From Candidatus Lindowbacteria bacterium RIFCSPLOWO2_12_FULL_62_27 (GTDB lineage: Bacteria > Lindowbacteria > 2-12-FULL-62-27), in the NCBI GenBank assembly GCA_001784175.1, contig MFPR01000043.1, forward strand, positions 147,309-211,308: a stretch of DNA of 64,000 nt, read 5' to 3'. Below are positions 24,206 through 32,773 of the stretch, in pieces. Below the pieces are notes generated by a model. That model saw only the letters and a list, made by a program, of their open reading frames with translations. It made no database searches and was not told the origin of the DNA. The translations under genes and the position numbers were made by a program. The first letter of the stretch is position 1, and every line of letters starts with the position of its first letter.

Positions 24206-25758
24206 ATGCGCTGAAGCGGGCCGCGCAGGCGGCGCCGGCCGCGATCGCGGCCGTGACGCTCCTCGTGCTCGGTGTGTACCTCCTCCCGCACCTCGCCTGG
24301 TTTTCGCATCAGCCGGTCCTGCTCCTCTCCAGAGACGCCGCGCAGGCGATCCTGTCATCCTCCGGATCGGCCTATGAGCGCACGGTGACCCGGATCGTCA
24401 CCAAGAACGTTCAGGGCGTCGTGTTTTCCGAAGACACGCTGGAGGACCTCGAACAATCCGGCCGGGCGTTTGTCGCGTCCGGTGAGGAGCTGTTGCGGCT
24501 TTTCAAGCTCCAGTCCGTCGCGTCGTATTACGTATTTGAGCAGGTTCGGGACAAAAATCTCATTCCGAACGGCTCCTATGTGTTTTTTTCGGAGGCGCAA
24601 CTCTTCGATCATGTCTTCAACGAACTCAAATTGCGCCTCCCGCCCGGCACGGTCCGCGTCTTCGAACGCGGCATTTTCAAGGGCGATGCATCGTTTCCGG
24701 ACAATTACATCCTCGAATCCACCGTGCCGATCGAAACCCTGAAAACCCTCGCCATCGGCTGGCCGGTCCAACGCATCCGCGAAATCACCGACGCGCTGAA
24801 AACCCGCGCCGGAGACACGCTGTGGCCCGTGCTCTGGTCCACCGAGCAGGGCGCCGAAGTGCCGGGGGCGGTCCGGCTCGACGCGTCCTACCTGAGATTT
24901 CCGTACGATTCGGTCCGGATCGTCCACGACCCGATGGAATTGGTCGTGTTGCGCCGCGGCGCGGAACTCGCGGCGTTCCAGTCGGCCCCGCGCCTGCCGG
25001 CGGCGACGCCGCTCGTATTGTCGATCCTCATGATCCTGGCGGCGAGCGTGCGGCTGAGCCAGTGGTTCGCCGGATCCATTCTGATTTTCGCCGTTCTGGT
25101 GGTGGTGATCCTGGCGCTGCTCCCGTCGCACGAACCCTGGGTCCTGGAAGGCCTGTCGGCTCTGTTGCCGCCCGCCGCGCTGATTTCATGGATGGCGGCG
25201 GCCGACCGGTTTCGATCGAAACGCAATAGCGCCATCCTGGCGCCGGCCCATCTTTTCGGCTTTGCCGCGCACTCCGTCCTTTTCCTCGCCGCGCCGGGAT
25301 GGCTCCTCTCCACGCTCTTCTGGCAGTATCCGGCCCTGCCGCTCGGCGACCGCGCGGTGTGGGGACTGCTCCTGGCGCCGCTGTGTTCCGCCGCGCTGTT
25401 TCTCGCGGTGTGGGCGATCGAAGTTTCGAATCGTCCGATTTTTCCGAGGCACCTCCGCACGGGACTGGAACTGGGGCTGTCGGCCGCGATCCTGTTCGGC
25501 GTCAGTTCGGCCTGGATTCTCTGCCTGGCCGCCGCTGGGGCGTGGAGCCGGTGGTTCGTCCTGCTGGACCGCACCCGCGGGAGCGCGCTGGAGGACGCGC
25601 CCGGCAACTATGCCGCCTTTTTTGTCGCGTCCGCGCTCGGCCTCAAACTCTTTTTCGAAACCACGCCCATCGCCGCGGTCCTGTGGATCCTTACAGCGCT
25701 CATGGCCGGCGCCGGCGGCGCTTCGGCGTGGCTGGCGAGAACGGCAAAATCCGCGTGA
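24202..25758 (+). CDS. DUF5693-like multi-pass membrane protein in the ftsE position
   Basis: A 518-residue protein starting at GTG 24202, which overlaps the prfB stop. One N-terminal membrane helix is followed by an extracytoplasmic domain of about 230 residues. KNVQGVVFSEDTLEDLEQSG and SGEELLRLF there resemble DUF5693 proteins. About eight hydrophobic helices fill the C-terminal half. Its function is unknown. In many genomes ftsE occupies this slot between prfB and ftsX, but this protein has no P-loop or ABC signature. It is coupled by GTGA to ftsX. Confidence 0.7.
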   Translation: MNALKRAAQAAPAAIAAVTLLVLGVYLLPHLAWFSHQPVLLLSRDAAQAILSSSGSAYERTVTRIVTKNVQGVVFSEDTLEDLEQSGRAFVASGEELLRLFKLQSVASYYVFEQVRDKNLIPNGSYVFFSEAQLFDHVFNELKLRLPPGTVRVFERGIFKGDASFPDNYILESTVPIETLKTLAIGWPVQRIREITDALKTRAGDTLWPVLWSTEQGAEVPGAVRLDASYLRFPYDSVRIVHDPMELVVLRRGAELAAFQSAPRLPAATPLVLSILMILAASVRLSQWFAGSILIFAVLVVVILALLPSHEPWVLEGLSALLPPAALISWMAAADRFRSKRNSAILAPAHLFGFAAHSVLFLAAPGWLLSTLFWQYPALPLGDRAVWGLLLAPLCSAALFLAVWAIEVSNRPIFPRHLRTGLELGLSAAILFGVSSAWILCLAAAGAWSRWFVLLDRTRGSALEDAPGNYAAFFVASALGLKLFFETTPIAAVLWILTALMAGAGGASAWLARTAKSA

Positions 25759-26540
25759 CCCCACTCAGGTGGCAGTTGTGGATCGCGATTCTTCTGGCGG
25801 CGGGCCTCTCGTTTCAATCGGCGCGGCGCCTTTCGAAATCCCTGCCGGAGCGCCTCCCGATGGTCGTGGCTCTGCCCGATGACACATCGGCGGCGATCCG
25901 GCCCGAGATCGAGACGCGTCTGGTGGCCGCGGGAGTGATGTTCGAGTTCGTGCCGAAGGACGCAGGCGTTGCGCGATGGCAGCAAAGCCTGTTCGAAGGC
26001 GCGCCGCCGCTGGACACCGCCGTGTGGGGAGACCTCGCCGGAAACCCGCTGCCTGACGTCTACATTGTCCGCGCCCACACCCCCGCCCTCTACGAACAGT
26101 TGGCCGGCGATCTTCGGGAGGCGTTCCCCGCCGCCCGCGTCCAGTATGACGCCGTCGCCCTGCGCCGCCTTGCGGTCGCGTTGAAGGCCGTCCGGATTCT
26201 GGTCCCGGCCGTCTGCCTCTGGATGCTGGTTCTGTGCTGTCTGAGCCTCGCGGACCGGATGCAAGTGGACCGATTTCACCGCCTATCGGAAGCGCTCCGG
26301 CCGGCGATCCTTTCGGTCCTGATCGCGGTGATCTGGATGGGATGCCTGACGACCGCGCTCGGATATGCCGCGGAGCGCCGCCCGGCGTGGGGGTTGCGGC
26401 CGTTTGTGGATTTGGCGAAACAATTTTTTCAAGCGGCCGGGTTGGACGGATGGTTCGCCGTGAAATTCTTCGCGGGCTGGCTCGCGCTCGTCACACTGGC
26501 GTTTTTTCTGTCGGGGCGTCGCGCAAAGGATGCGGCGTGA
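25755..26540 (+). CDS. ftsX: FtsX-type division permease
   Basis: A 261-residue membrane protein with FtsX topology: helix 1 (about 8-24), an extracytoplasmic loop of about 115 residues, then three helices (about 150-170, 181-206, 237-256). The loop contains MVVALPDDTS and GNPLPDVYIVRA, matching the conserved strand and N-P-L-P motif of FtsX. With FtsE, FtsX controls peptidoglycan hydrolases through EnvC-type partners, and an EnvC-like gene follows at once. FtsE itself is not encoded in this window. Start GTG 25755, GTGA-coupled. Confidence 0.72.
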   Translation: MTPLRWQLWIAILLAAGLSFQSARRLSKSLPERLPMVVALPDDTSAAIRPEIETRLVAAGVMFEFVPKDAGVARWQQSLFEGAPPLDTAVWGDLAGNPLPDVYIVRAHTPALYEQLAGDLREAFPAARVQYDAVALRRLAVALKAVRILVPAVCLWMLVLCCLSLADRMQVDRFHRLSEALRPAILSVLIAVIWMGCLTTALGYAAERRPAWGLRPFVDLAKQFFQAAGLDGWFAVKFFAGWLALVTLAFFLSGRRAKDAA

Positions 26541-27748
26541 CGATGCTGCGGCCGGCCGCCCTCGTCCTGATGCTTCTCGCCAATCCCGCGTCTGACAGGC
26601 AGGCGGATCTGAAGAGCGCGCATGACGAGGTGATGCGGCAAATCCGGGCGCGCGAGGCGGAATATGAGCGCGAGCAGGAGACATTGAAAAAAACAAAACG
26701 CGAGGCCGTGGATCTCGGCCGGAAGGAACGCGGGATCCTCAAGAAACTGGAAGCCGCCGAAAAGGCGTGGTCCAGGACCCGCGCGGAACTCGCGGTCCTT
26801 CAGCGGCAGATGGAGGCGCTGCAAAAGGATATTCTTCTGACGCAGGCGCAGTGGCAAACCGAACATTCCTCGCTCGAACACCGCGAGTGGCTCCTGGCCC
26901 GGCGCCTCAAGAACCTGTATCTCTACTCGGCCCGTTCGGGCCGCACGGCCGACCTGATCGCCTATGGGGACCTGTCGGTCTCCTTCGGGCTCAGGGAGGG
27001 TCTCCGGCGGGCGGCGGAATCGGATCACCGGCTCATCGGCCGGATCCGCCGGAAAAAACTGGAGATCGAAAAAATCCAGGACTTGCTCGCCGCCAAGGAA
27101 TCCCGGCTCAGGGACGCGCAAAAGAAGAAGGCCTCGCTCGAACGCCGGCAGGATCAGGAACGCGCCCGGCGCCAGGAACTCCTGCGCGACGTCCGGAGCC
27201 GCCGCAGCGCGCTCGACGAAGTCGCCCGGCAGATCGAAATGGAAAGCGCCAATCTCAAGGTCCTCCTCGTGTCCCTCCAGGAACGGTCCCTCAAGCTCAA
27301 GGAACAGATGGCGTGGTACAGGAAGGAGTTCGAGGACAAGAAGGGAATCCTCATCTGGCCCGTCGAGCCCGCGGCCATCCGGGGCGTCCGGTCCTTCGGG
27401 AAAAATTTTGATGAGTCGATCGGCGCATGGCGGATGAACAAGGGAATTGACATTCTCACCGAAACGAATCAGAGTGTGAGGGCGGTCAGCAAGGGCGAAG
27501 TGGTGTTTGCCGATTTTATGGGCCGAATGGGGAACCTCGTCATCCTGTCCCACGGCGGCGACTATTTCACTCTCTATGCGCACCTGTCCGAAATCGGCGT
27601 CACGCTCTCGAGCGTCCTCGAACAGGGCGCGCCGCTGGGCCGGGCGGGCAATACGGGACTCTTGGAGGAAACCGCCGTCCTGCACTTCGAGATTCGCCGG
27701 GGCAGCCAGGCCATCGATCCCGAAAAATGGATGGGAAGGAGACCTTGA
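26537..27748 (+). CDS. envC: EnvC-like LytM/M23 hydrolase activator with degenerate active site
   Basis: A periplasmic coiled-coil protein of about 400 residues. A short N-terminal hydrophobic segment is followed by long heptad-rich helices (about 20-270) and a C-terminal LytM domain. Zinc ligands of active M23 enzymes are missing: H-x-G-x-D reads NKGIDIL and the H-x-H motif reads VLHFEIR, while YAHLS is kept. It is therefore probably a non-enzymatic activator, like E. coli EnvC, acting under FtsX control. Start GTG 26537 (GTGA) or ATG 26543. Confidence 0.84.
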   Translation: MTMLRPAALVLMLLANPASDRQADLKSAHDEVMRQIRAREAEYEREQETLKKTKREAVDLGRKERGILKKLEAAEKAWSRTRAELAVLQRQMEALQKDILLTQAQWQTEHSSLEHREWLLARRLKNLYLYSARSGRTADLIAYGDLSVSFGLREGLRRAAESDHRLIGRIRRKKLEIEKIQDLLAAKESRLRDAQKKKASLERRQDQERARRQELLRDVRSRRSALDEVARQIEMESANLKVLLVSLQERSLKLKEQMAWYRKEFEDKKGILIWPVEPAAIRGVRSFGKNFDESIGAWRMNKGIDILTETNQSVRAVSKGEVVFADFMGRMGNLVILSHGGDYFTLYAHLSEIGVTLSSVLEQGAPLGRAGNTGLLEETAVLHFEIRRGSQAIDPEKWMGRRP

Positions 27749-27750
27749 AC

Positions 27751-29172
27751 ATGAAGTTTCGTCTTTGGTTGGTTCCGCTCCTGGTCTTGAATCTGATGGG
27801 CGCGGCCAGCGCTGAAAAAAAAGACCTCGATGACAATAATCTCGCCGCGTACCTCCAGCTCTTCAACCAGGTGCTCGAAAAAATACAGACCGGGTACTAC
27901 GACACCGAAAAAATCAGGCCGGGGACCCTGATCCGCGCCGCCATCGACGGCATGCTCGACAGCCTCGACGACCAGTATACGCGGCTCATGGTGCCGGAAG
28001 ACTACAAGGATATGCAGGTGAAAACGCAGGGCAAGTTCGGCGGGGTCGGGATGGTGATCGAAAAGGAGGATACGGCGATCCGCATCGTCTATCCGATCGC
28101 CGGCACGCCCGCTTTTAACGCCGGCCTCCAGCCCGGCGACCTCATCATCGCCATCGAGGACCAGCTCACCGACACGATGGACGTCAGCGGCGCCGCGGAC
28201 TTGCTTCGCGGCACGCCCGGAACCGAAGTCCGCGTGACGGCGATGCATGGGAAGAAAAAATTCGATCTGACGCTGAAGCGGGCGACGATCCCGATCGAAA
28301 GCGTCACCGCCGACGTCATTGACACCGCGCTGGGCATCCATTACCTCCGCGTCAAGGATTTCACCGAACACAGCGCCAGGGACGTGGAACAGGCCCTCAA
28401 GGATCTCGCGTCGCGCGGGCTCGCGGCGCTCATCCTCGACCTGAGAAACAATCCGGGCGGGCTGCTCGAATCGGCGTCGGATATTTCGGATCTCTTCGTC
28501 GACACCGGACTCCTCGTCTACACCAAGGGACGGCTCAACAGCCAGAACCGGACCTTCCCGGCCAGCGCGCGGAACGACTTCACGACCTTCCCGGTCGTCG
28601 TCGTCACCAACGGCCATACGGCCAGCGGCGCCGAAATTCTCGCCGGCGCCATCCGCGACAGCGGCCGTGGCGTCATCGTCGGCACCCGCACGTTCGGCAA
28701 GGGCGTCGTCCAGTCGGTCTATGACCATCTGATCCTCGACTATGCCGTGACCGTCACGACCGCCACCTATTACACGCCGAGCGGCGCGATGATCCACAAG
28801 AAGGGCATCCCGCCCGACATCGAGGTCGAACAGCCGCCGATCCCGAAGGAGATTCAGGAGGCGCTCTACAAGATCCGCGGCGAGGACATCATCCTGGAGT
28901 TCTCCAAGAACCGGGAGAGTTTCGCCGAGTCCGATGTCAAGGACATCGTCAAGACGATCCAGTCGAAAAAAATGGAGGTCCCGGAACCCTACATTCGATA
29001 CCTGCTCAAGGAACAGTTCATGAGGAAAAAGGGCAAGAATGTCGTCTTCGATCTCGACACCGACATCCAGCTCCAGCGCGCCATGCAGATCGCCAGCACG
29101 TTCCTCCGGGTCTACAAGGGCTCCCGCGCGCAAAATCCCCTGTCGGCGCCGGTGGTCTCGCGGGAGAAATGA
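27751..29172 (+). CDS. ctpA: Carboxy-terminal processing protease (S41)
   Basis: A periplasmic serine protease of 473 residues with a signal peptide (FRLWLVPLLVLNLMGAASA). A PDZ domain lies near 90-170 (YPIAGTPAFNAGLQPGDLII). The catalytic Ser is in TNGHTASGAEILAGAI and the Lys in TFGKGVVQ. Such proteases trim lipoproteins and cell-wall enzymes and are often encoded after envC or ftsX. The start at 27751 is set by GGAAGGAG about 10 nt upstream, and the protein is complete. Confidence 0.95.
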   Translation: MKFRLWLVPLLVLNLMGAASAEKKDLDDNNLAAYLQLFNQVLEKIQTGYYDTEKIRPGTLIRAAIDGMLDSLDDQYTRLMVPEDYKDMQVKTQGKFGGVGMVIEKEDTAIRIVYPIAGTPAFNAGLQPGDLIIAIEDQLTDTMDVSGAADLLRGTPGTEVRVTAMHGKKKFDLTLKRATIPIESVTADVIDTALGIHYLRVKDFTEHSARDVEQALKDLASRGLAALILDLRNNPGGLLESASDISDLFVDTGLLVYTKGRLNSQNRTFPASARNDFTTFPVVVVTNGHTASGAEILAGAIRDSGRGVIVGTRTFGKGVVQSVYDHLILDYAVTVTTATYYTPSGAMIHKKGIPPDIEVEQPPIPKEIQEALYKIRGEDIILEFSKNRESFAESDVKDIVKTIQSKKMEVPEPYIRYLLKEQFMRKKGKNVVFDLDTDIQLQRAMQIASTFLRVYKGSRAQNPLSAPVVSREK

Positions 29173-29185
29173 TTGTCAGGTATCC

Positions 29186-29212
29186 CCCTCTCCTGCCATA
29201 GGCGGGAGAGGG
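29186..29212. repeat. Hairpin between ctpA and the YibQ-type gene
   Basis: CCCTCTCCTGCC, loop ATA, GGCGGGAGAGGG: a 12-bp stem with one G-T pair. No T-tract follows on either strand, so it is unlikely to be a simple intrinsic terminator. It could be an mRNA processing or stability element, or a small REP. Confidence 0.6.
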
Positions 29213-29228
29213 TGGCCCGGTTCATCGT

Positions 29229-30029
29229 ATGACCCGCGGCGCTGCGCTGGCTCTCTTGGGGGTCACCGTCGCGCTGGGCTATGTCTTTTTTTCTCTACCT
29301 ACCGAATCTCCCCGCCCCGCGCCCGATCCGCCGCTCCCGACAACGGGGCCGACGCCGGCGGCCGTCCCCAGAATCGCCATCGTGGTGGACGACTTCGGCG
29401 CAACCTGGCGTCTCGTCGACCGGTTTCTCGCGCTGCCGCCGGAAATCGGCATCGCGGTCATCCCGCATCTGCATGAGAGCGCGAGAGTCGCAAGGGAGGC
29501 CCGGGCCCGCGGATTTGACGTCCTCCTGCACCAGCCGATGGAACCGAAGGAGTTTCCGAAGGAGAATCCCGGCAAATACGGGATTTATCTCTGGCAGGGC
29601 CGCGAGGAGGTTGCGGCGATATTGAACGAAAACATCAAATCCCTCGGCGTCCCCATCGCCGGCGTCAACAACCACATGGGTTCCCGCGCCACGTCCCACC
29701 GCCCCCTCATGGAGGCCTTCTTCGAGGCGTTCCCCCGCGGCCTCGTCTTCCTCGACAGCCGCACCTCGTCCGAATCGGTCGCCTATGACGTCGCGTGCGC
29801 ACACGGCATCCCTGCGCTCAAAAATAATATTTTCCTCGACGCGTCGCCCGACCCCGCCGAAATCGAGCGGGCGTTCGATCAGTTGCTCCGCCAGGCCCAA
29901 AAACGCGGCGCCGCTGTCGCCATCGGCCACGTCCACTCCACCGCCACCCTGGAACTTCTCGAATCCCGACTCCCCCGCCTCGCCGCCGAAGGCGTCCGGC
30001 TGGTCCGCCTCAAGGACCTCATATCATGA
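29229..30029 (+). CDS. Divergent polysaccharide deacetylase (YibQ family)
   Basis: A 266-residue exported protein with an N-terminal membrane anchor (ALLGVTVALGYVFFSL) and a Pro-rich linker. A NodB-like barrel follows: RIAIVVDDFGATW with the metal Asp pair, AGVNNHMGSRATSHRP and AIGHVHSTATL. In E. coli yibQ also follows envC, so a role in the envelope or peptidoglycan is likely, though its substrate is unknown. The gene is 56 bp after ctpA. Confidence 0.88.
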   Translation: MTRGAALALLGVTVALGYVFFSLPTESPRPAPDPPLPTTGPTPAAVPRIAIVVDDFGATWRLVDRFLALPPEIGIAVIPHLHESARVAREARARGFDVLLHQPMEPKEFPKENPGKYGIYLWQGREEVAAILNENIKSLGVPIAGVNNHMGSRATSHRPLMEAFFEAFPRGLVFLDSRTSSESVAYDVACAHGIPALKNNIFLDASPDPAEIERAFDQLLRQAQKRGAAVAIGHVHSTATLELLESRLPRLAAEGVRLVRLKDLIS

Positions 30030-30050
30030 TATCACTTTGAGGTGAGCGGT

Positions 30051-31109
30051 ATGAATGTACTGGGGATCGAGACATCGTGCGATGAGACGTCGGCGGCGGT
30101 GTATGCGGCGCGGCCGGATGGGGCCGGTGATTTGAAGTCGAACGTCGTCGCGTCGCAGGTGGACCTGCACGCGCGGTTCGGCGGGGTCGTGCCGGAGCTG
30201 TCGGCGCGGGCGCATGTGGAGCGGTTGCCGGCGATCGTGGCGGAGGCGCTGAGTCGGGCGGGGTGCGCCTTTTGCGATGTCGATGCCGTTGCGGTCACGT
30301 CGAGACCCGGCCTCCTGTCGGCGCTCCTCGCCGGCGTGTCCTACGCGCGGGGACTTGCGATCGCGCTGGACCGGCCGGTGTATGCGGTCGACCATGTGAA
30401 GGCGCATGTGGCGGCGGCGTTTTTGCCGGCATCGCCCGAGACCCCTGAGTTTCAGCCTCTCGCCCCCGGCGATCTTCCCGCGCTCGCAATGGTGGCGTCC
30501 GGCGGGCATACCGTTCTGCTGAAAATGAATGGCCCGACGGCCTTTGACGTCCTCGGGACCACACGGGACGACGCCGTGGGCGAGGCCTTTGACAAAGTCG
30601 GCCATCTTCTCGGTCTCCCATTTCCCGGCGGGCCAGAGATCGAGCGTGCGGCGGCCGGTGGAGATCCAGACGCGTTTTCTTTTCCAATCGGCGTCATTCG
30701 CGGCCATCCGCTCGATTTTTCGTTCAGCGGGTTGAAGACGGCCGTACTCTACGCGATGGCGAAACTTCCTGCGCGCGCCCGCCGCCGCCGTGTCGCGGAC
30801 CTGGCCGCCTCCTTTCAGAAGGCCGCGATCGCCGCGCTGGTCCGCCGGGCGGTGGCTGCCGGCAGAGAGACGCAGATCCGCGCGTTCGTTCTGTGCGGCG
30901 GCGTGGCCGCCAACCACGCACTGCGCGCCGCCATGTCCGCGGCGCTCGCCACCGAAGGCGCCCGTCTCACCGTGCCGCCGGTCCGGTATTGCGGCGACAC
31001 CGCCGCGCAAGTCGCGCGCTTCGCGGCCTTCCAGATCGCCGAAGGCGCTCCGCCCGCCGATCCCGGCCTTGACGCCTGCGCCACTTCGGAACTGTTTGCC
31101 CTGCAGTGA
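30051..31109 (+). CDS. tsaD: tRNA N6-adenosine threonylcarbamoyltransferase
   Basis: Transfers the threonylcarbamoyl group to A37 of ANN-decoding tRNAs, with TsaB and TsaE. Motifs: MNVLGIETSCDETSAAVY, the metal-binding HVKAH, ALVASGGHT-like MVASGGHTVLL, and FCDVDAVAVTSRPGLLSALL. It has 352 residues. ATG 30051 has GAGGTGA upstream. The stop overlaps the next GTG start. Confidence 0.95.
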   Translation: MNVLGIETSCDETSAAVYAARPDGAGDLKSNVVASQVDLHARFGGVVPELSARAHVERLPAIVAEALSRAGCAFCDVDAVAVTSRPGLLSALLAGVSYARGLAIALDRPVYAVDHVKAHVAAAFLPASPETPEFQPLAPGDLPALAMVASGGHTVLLKMNGPTAFDVLGTTRDDAVGEAFDKVGHLLGLPFPGGPEIERAAAGGDPDAFSFPIGVIRGHPLDFSFSGLKTAVLYAMAKLPARARRRRVADLAASFQKAAIAALVRRAVAAGRETQIRAFVLCGGVAANHALRAAMSAALATEGARLTVPPVRYCGDTAAQVARFAAFQIAEGAPPADPGLDACATSELFALQ

Positions 31110-32773
31110 CGAAGATCGAGTCCTGCGCGGTTTTTTATGTTTCGATCCTGCTCCTCTTATTCCTCTGGTGGCCTCCGGAGGTTTACACCGGCCTGAAATG
31201 GGCGGCCAACGCCTTCCTGTTTCTGTTCCTGCTGATGGCCGCATTGGGTTCGGATGGAAGTTCGGCCTCGAGTGCGCGCAGCGCGCTCAAACCCGTCCTG
31301 GCCGGCTCGTTTTTTTTCATCTTCCTCGTTGTTTCAACGGCCGCCGGCGTCGACGCCTACCGGAGCGCCGAAACACTTCTCGGGTATTCCGCCGTATTCG
31401 CCTTTGCGTTCGGCCTCCGTCTCGTGCGCGGGCAGACGTTAGCCGGCCGGCTGGAAACAATCTTTTTGTGCGTGGCGGCCGCGCTCGGACTCTACGGCCT
31501 CTACCAGTACGTGTACCTCCTGCCGGAACTGGTGGCCAGTCCCGAGGCGTGGTCCGGCCTTTCGAAGGATGAGCTTTTTCCGGTCCTGACGCGGATGGCG
31601 GGCGGCCGGGTTTTTTCCCGGTTTGCGCTTCCCTCGACGTTTTCCTGCGTGCTCCTCGCCGCGGTTCCTTTCCTGGACCATCGGATCCGCCATTCGGAGA
31701 CCCTCTGGCCCTGGTCGTTGTTGCTTCTCTTGACCACCCTCAATCTGATCCTGGCGCGGTCCTTCGCCGCCGTGTTGTTGTTCTGCCTGTACTGGTGGGC
31801 CGATGCCTGGATTCGCCATCCGGCGGCGCGATGGAAGGTTTCAGCGCCGGCGGCGGCCGCGTGCGTCCTGGCGATTTTCCTGTTGAGGCCCGAATCCCTT
31901 CTCGACGTTTCGGCCCCGGCCAATCCCATTGTCCTCCGCTGGGCGAACTGGAAAGTGGCTGTCCATGAATGGATGTCGGCGCCGTGGTTCGGCGTGGGCC
32001 CGGGCAATTTCTCGCTGTTGTTTCCGGCCTACACGTCCGGCCTGACCGAAACGCGATACGCCCATGGATTTCACATGACGATCCTCGCGGAAACCGGACT
32101 CGCCGGCCTGGCAACCGCCGTTGCGCTCCTGGCGTATCTGGCGGGCTGGATCCGGCGTGCTGGCCCGTCCACGCCGGCGTTGGCGAGCCTGGCCCTGGTT
32201 CTGGCATACTCGCTGGTCGACATTGTTTTTGAATTGCCGTCGCTCTCGTTTCTCTTCTTCCTCCTTCTCGGCCTCACGATCCCGGCGCCTGTCGAACCCG
32301 GCCGCTCCGTTCGACGGGCAATGGCGGCCTTCGCCGCCGCCGGCGTCGCGTTCTCGCTTGTCCTTTACTTCGCGGATGGCTACTATGAACAAGGCATGAA
32401 CGCGCTCACGTCGACTCGATCCTCCCGGCAGACGTATCAGGCGGCCGGCCGGCATTTTGAACGGGCCGGCCGGCTGTGGCCCGCCGCGCGCGTCGATGCG
32501 GCGCGCGGTCAAGGCGAGCTGGCGCTCGCCCGCGTTGAACATAACCTCCACCGGTTGAACGCCGCCCTTCACCACCTGACGAATGCCGTCGCGAAAAGCC
32601 CGGCCACCGTGAATTACCGGGTGGCGCTGGCCGAAACGCTCCTCGAGATGGGCGACCCCGCGCGGGCGCTCATCCATTTCAAAGAGGCGGCCCGGCTCGA
32701 CCCGCGCGGCCCCCATGCCGGGCGGTACACAAAGATTCTCCTCGACCAGATGCCCGCCCCTCCTGTCCCGTGA
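31106..32773 (+). CDS. O-antigen ligase/polymerase-like membrane protein with TPR tail
   Basis: A 555-residue protein with about ten hydrophobic helices. A Wzy_C-type motif is present (APWFGVGPGNFSLLFP, then HGFHMTILAETGLAGL), and a C-terminal TPR-like segment (about 440-550) includes ARALIHFKEAARLDP. Family members ligate or polymerise surface glycans on the periplasmic face. No glycan synthesis genes are adjacent. The GTG start overlaps the tsaD stop, and its own stop overlaps the GGDEF gene start. Confidence 0.8.
   Translation: MTKIESCAVFYVSILLLLFLWWPPEVYTGLKWAANAFLFLFLLMAALGSDGSSASSARSALKPVLAGSFFFIFLVVSTAAGVDAYRSAETLLGYSAVFAFAFGLRLVRGQTLAGRLETIFLCVAAALGLYGLYQYVYLLPELVASPEAWSGLSKDELFPVLTRMAGGRVFSRFALPSTFSCVLLAAVPFLDHRIRHSETLWPWSLLLLLTTLNLILARSFAAVLLFCLYWWADAWIRHPAARWKVSAPAAAACVLAIFLLRPESLLDVSAPANPIVLRWANWKVAVHEWMSAPWFGVGPGNFSLLFPAYTSGLTETRYAHGFHMTILAETGLAGLATAVALLAYLAGWIRRAGPSTPALASLALVLAYSLVDIVFELPSLSFLFFLLLGLTIPAPVEPGRSVRRAMAAFAAAGVAFSLVLYFADGYYEQGMNALTSTRSSRQTYQAAGRHFERAGRLWPAARVDAARGQGELALARVEHNLHRLNAALHHLTNAVAKSPATVNYRVALAETLLEMGDPARALIHFKEAARLDPRGPHAGRYTKILLDQMPAPPVP

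Noticed and set aside
29186-29212. Intrinsic terminator after ctpA
   Set aside because: The stem is strong but neither strand has a following T-run, and the next gene continues in the same direction.
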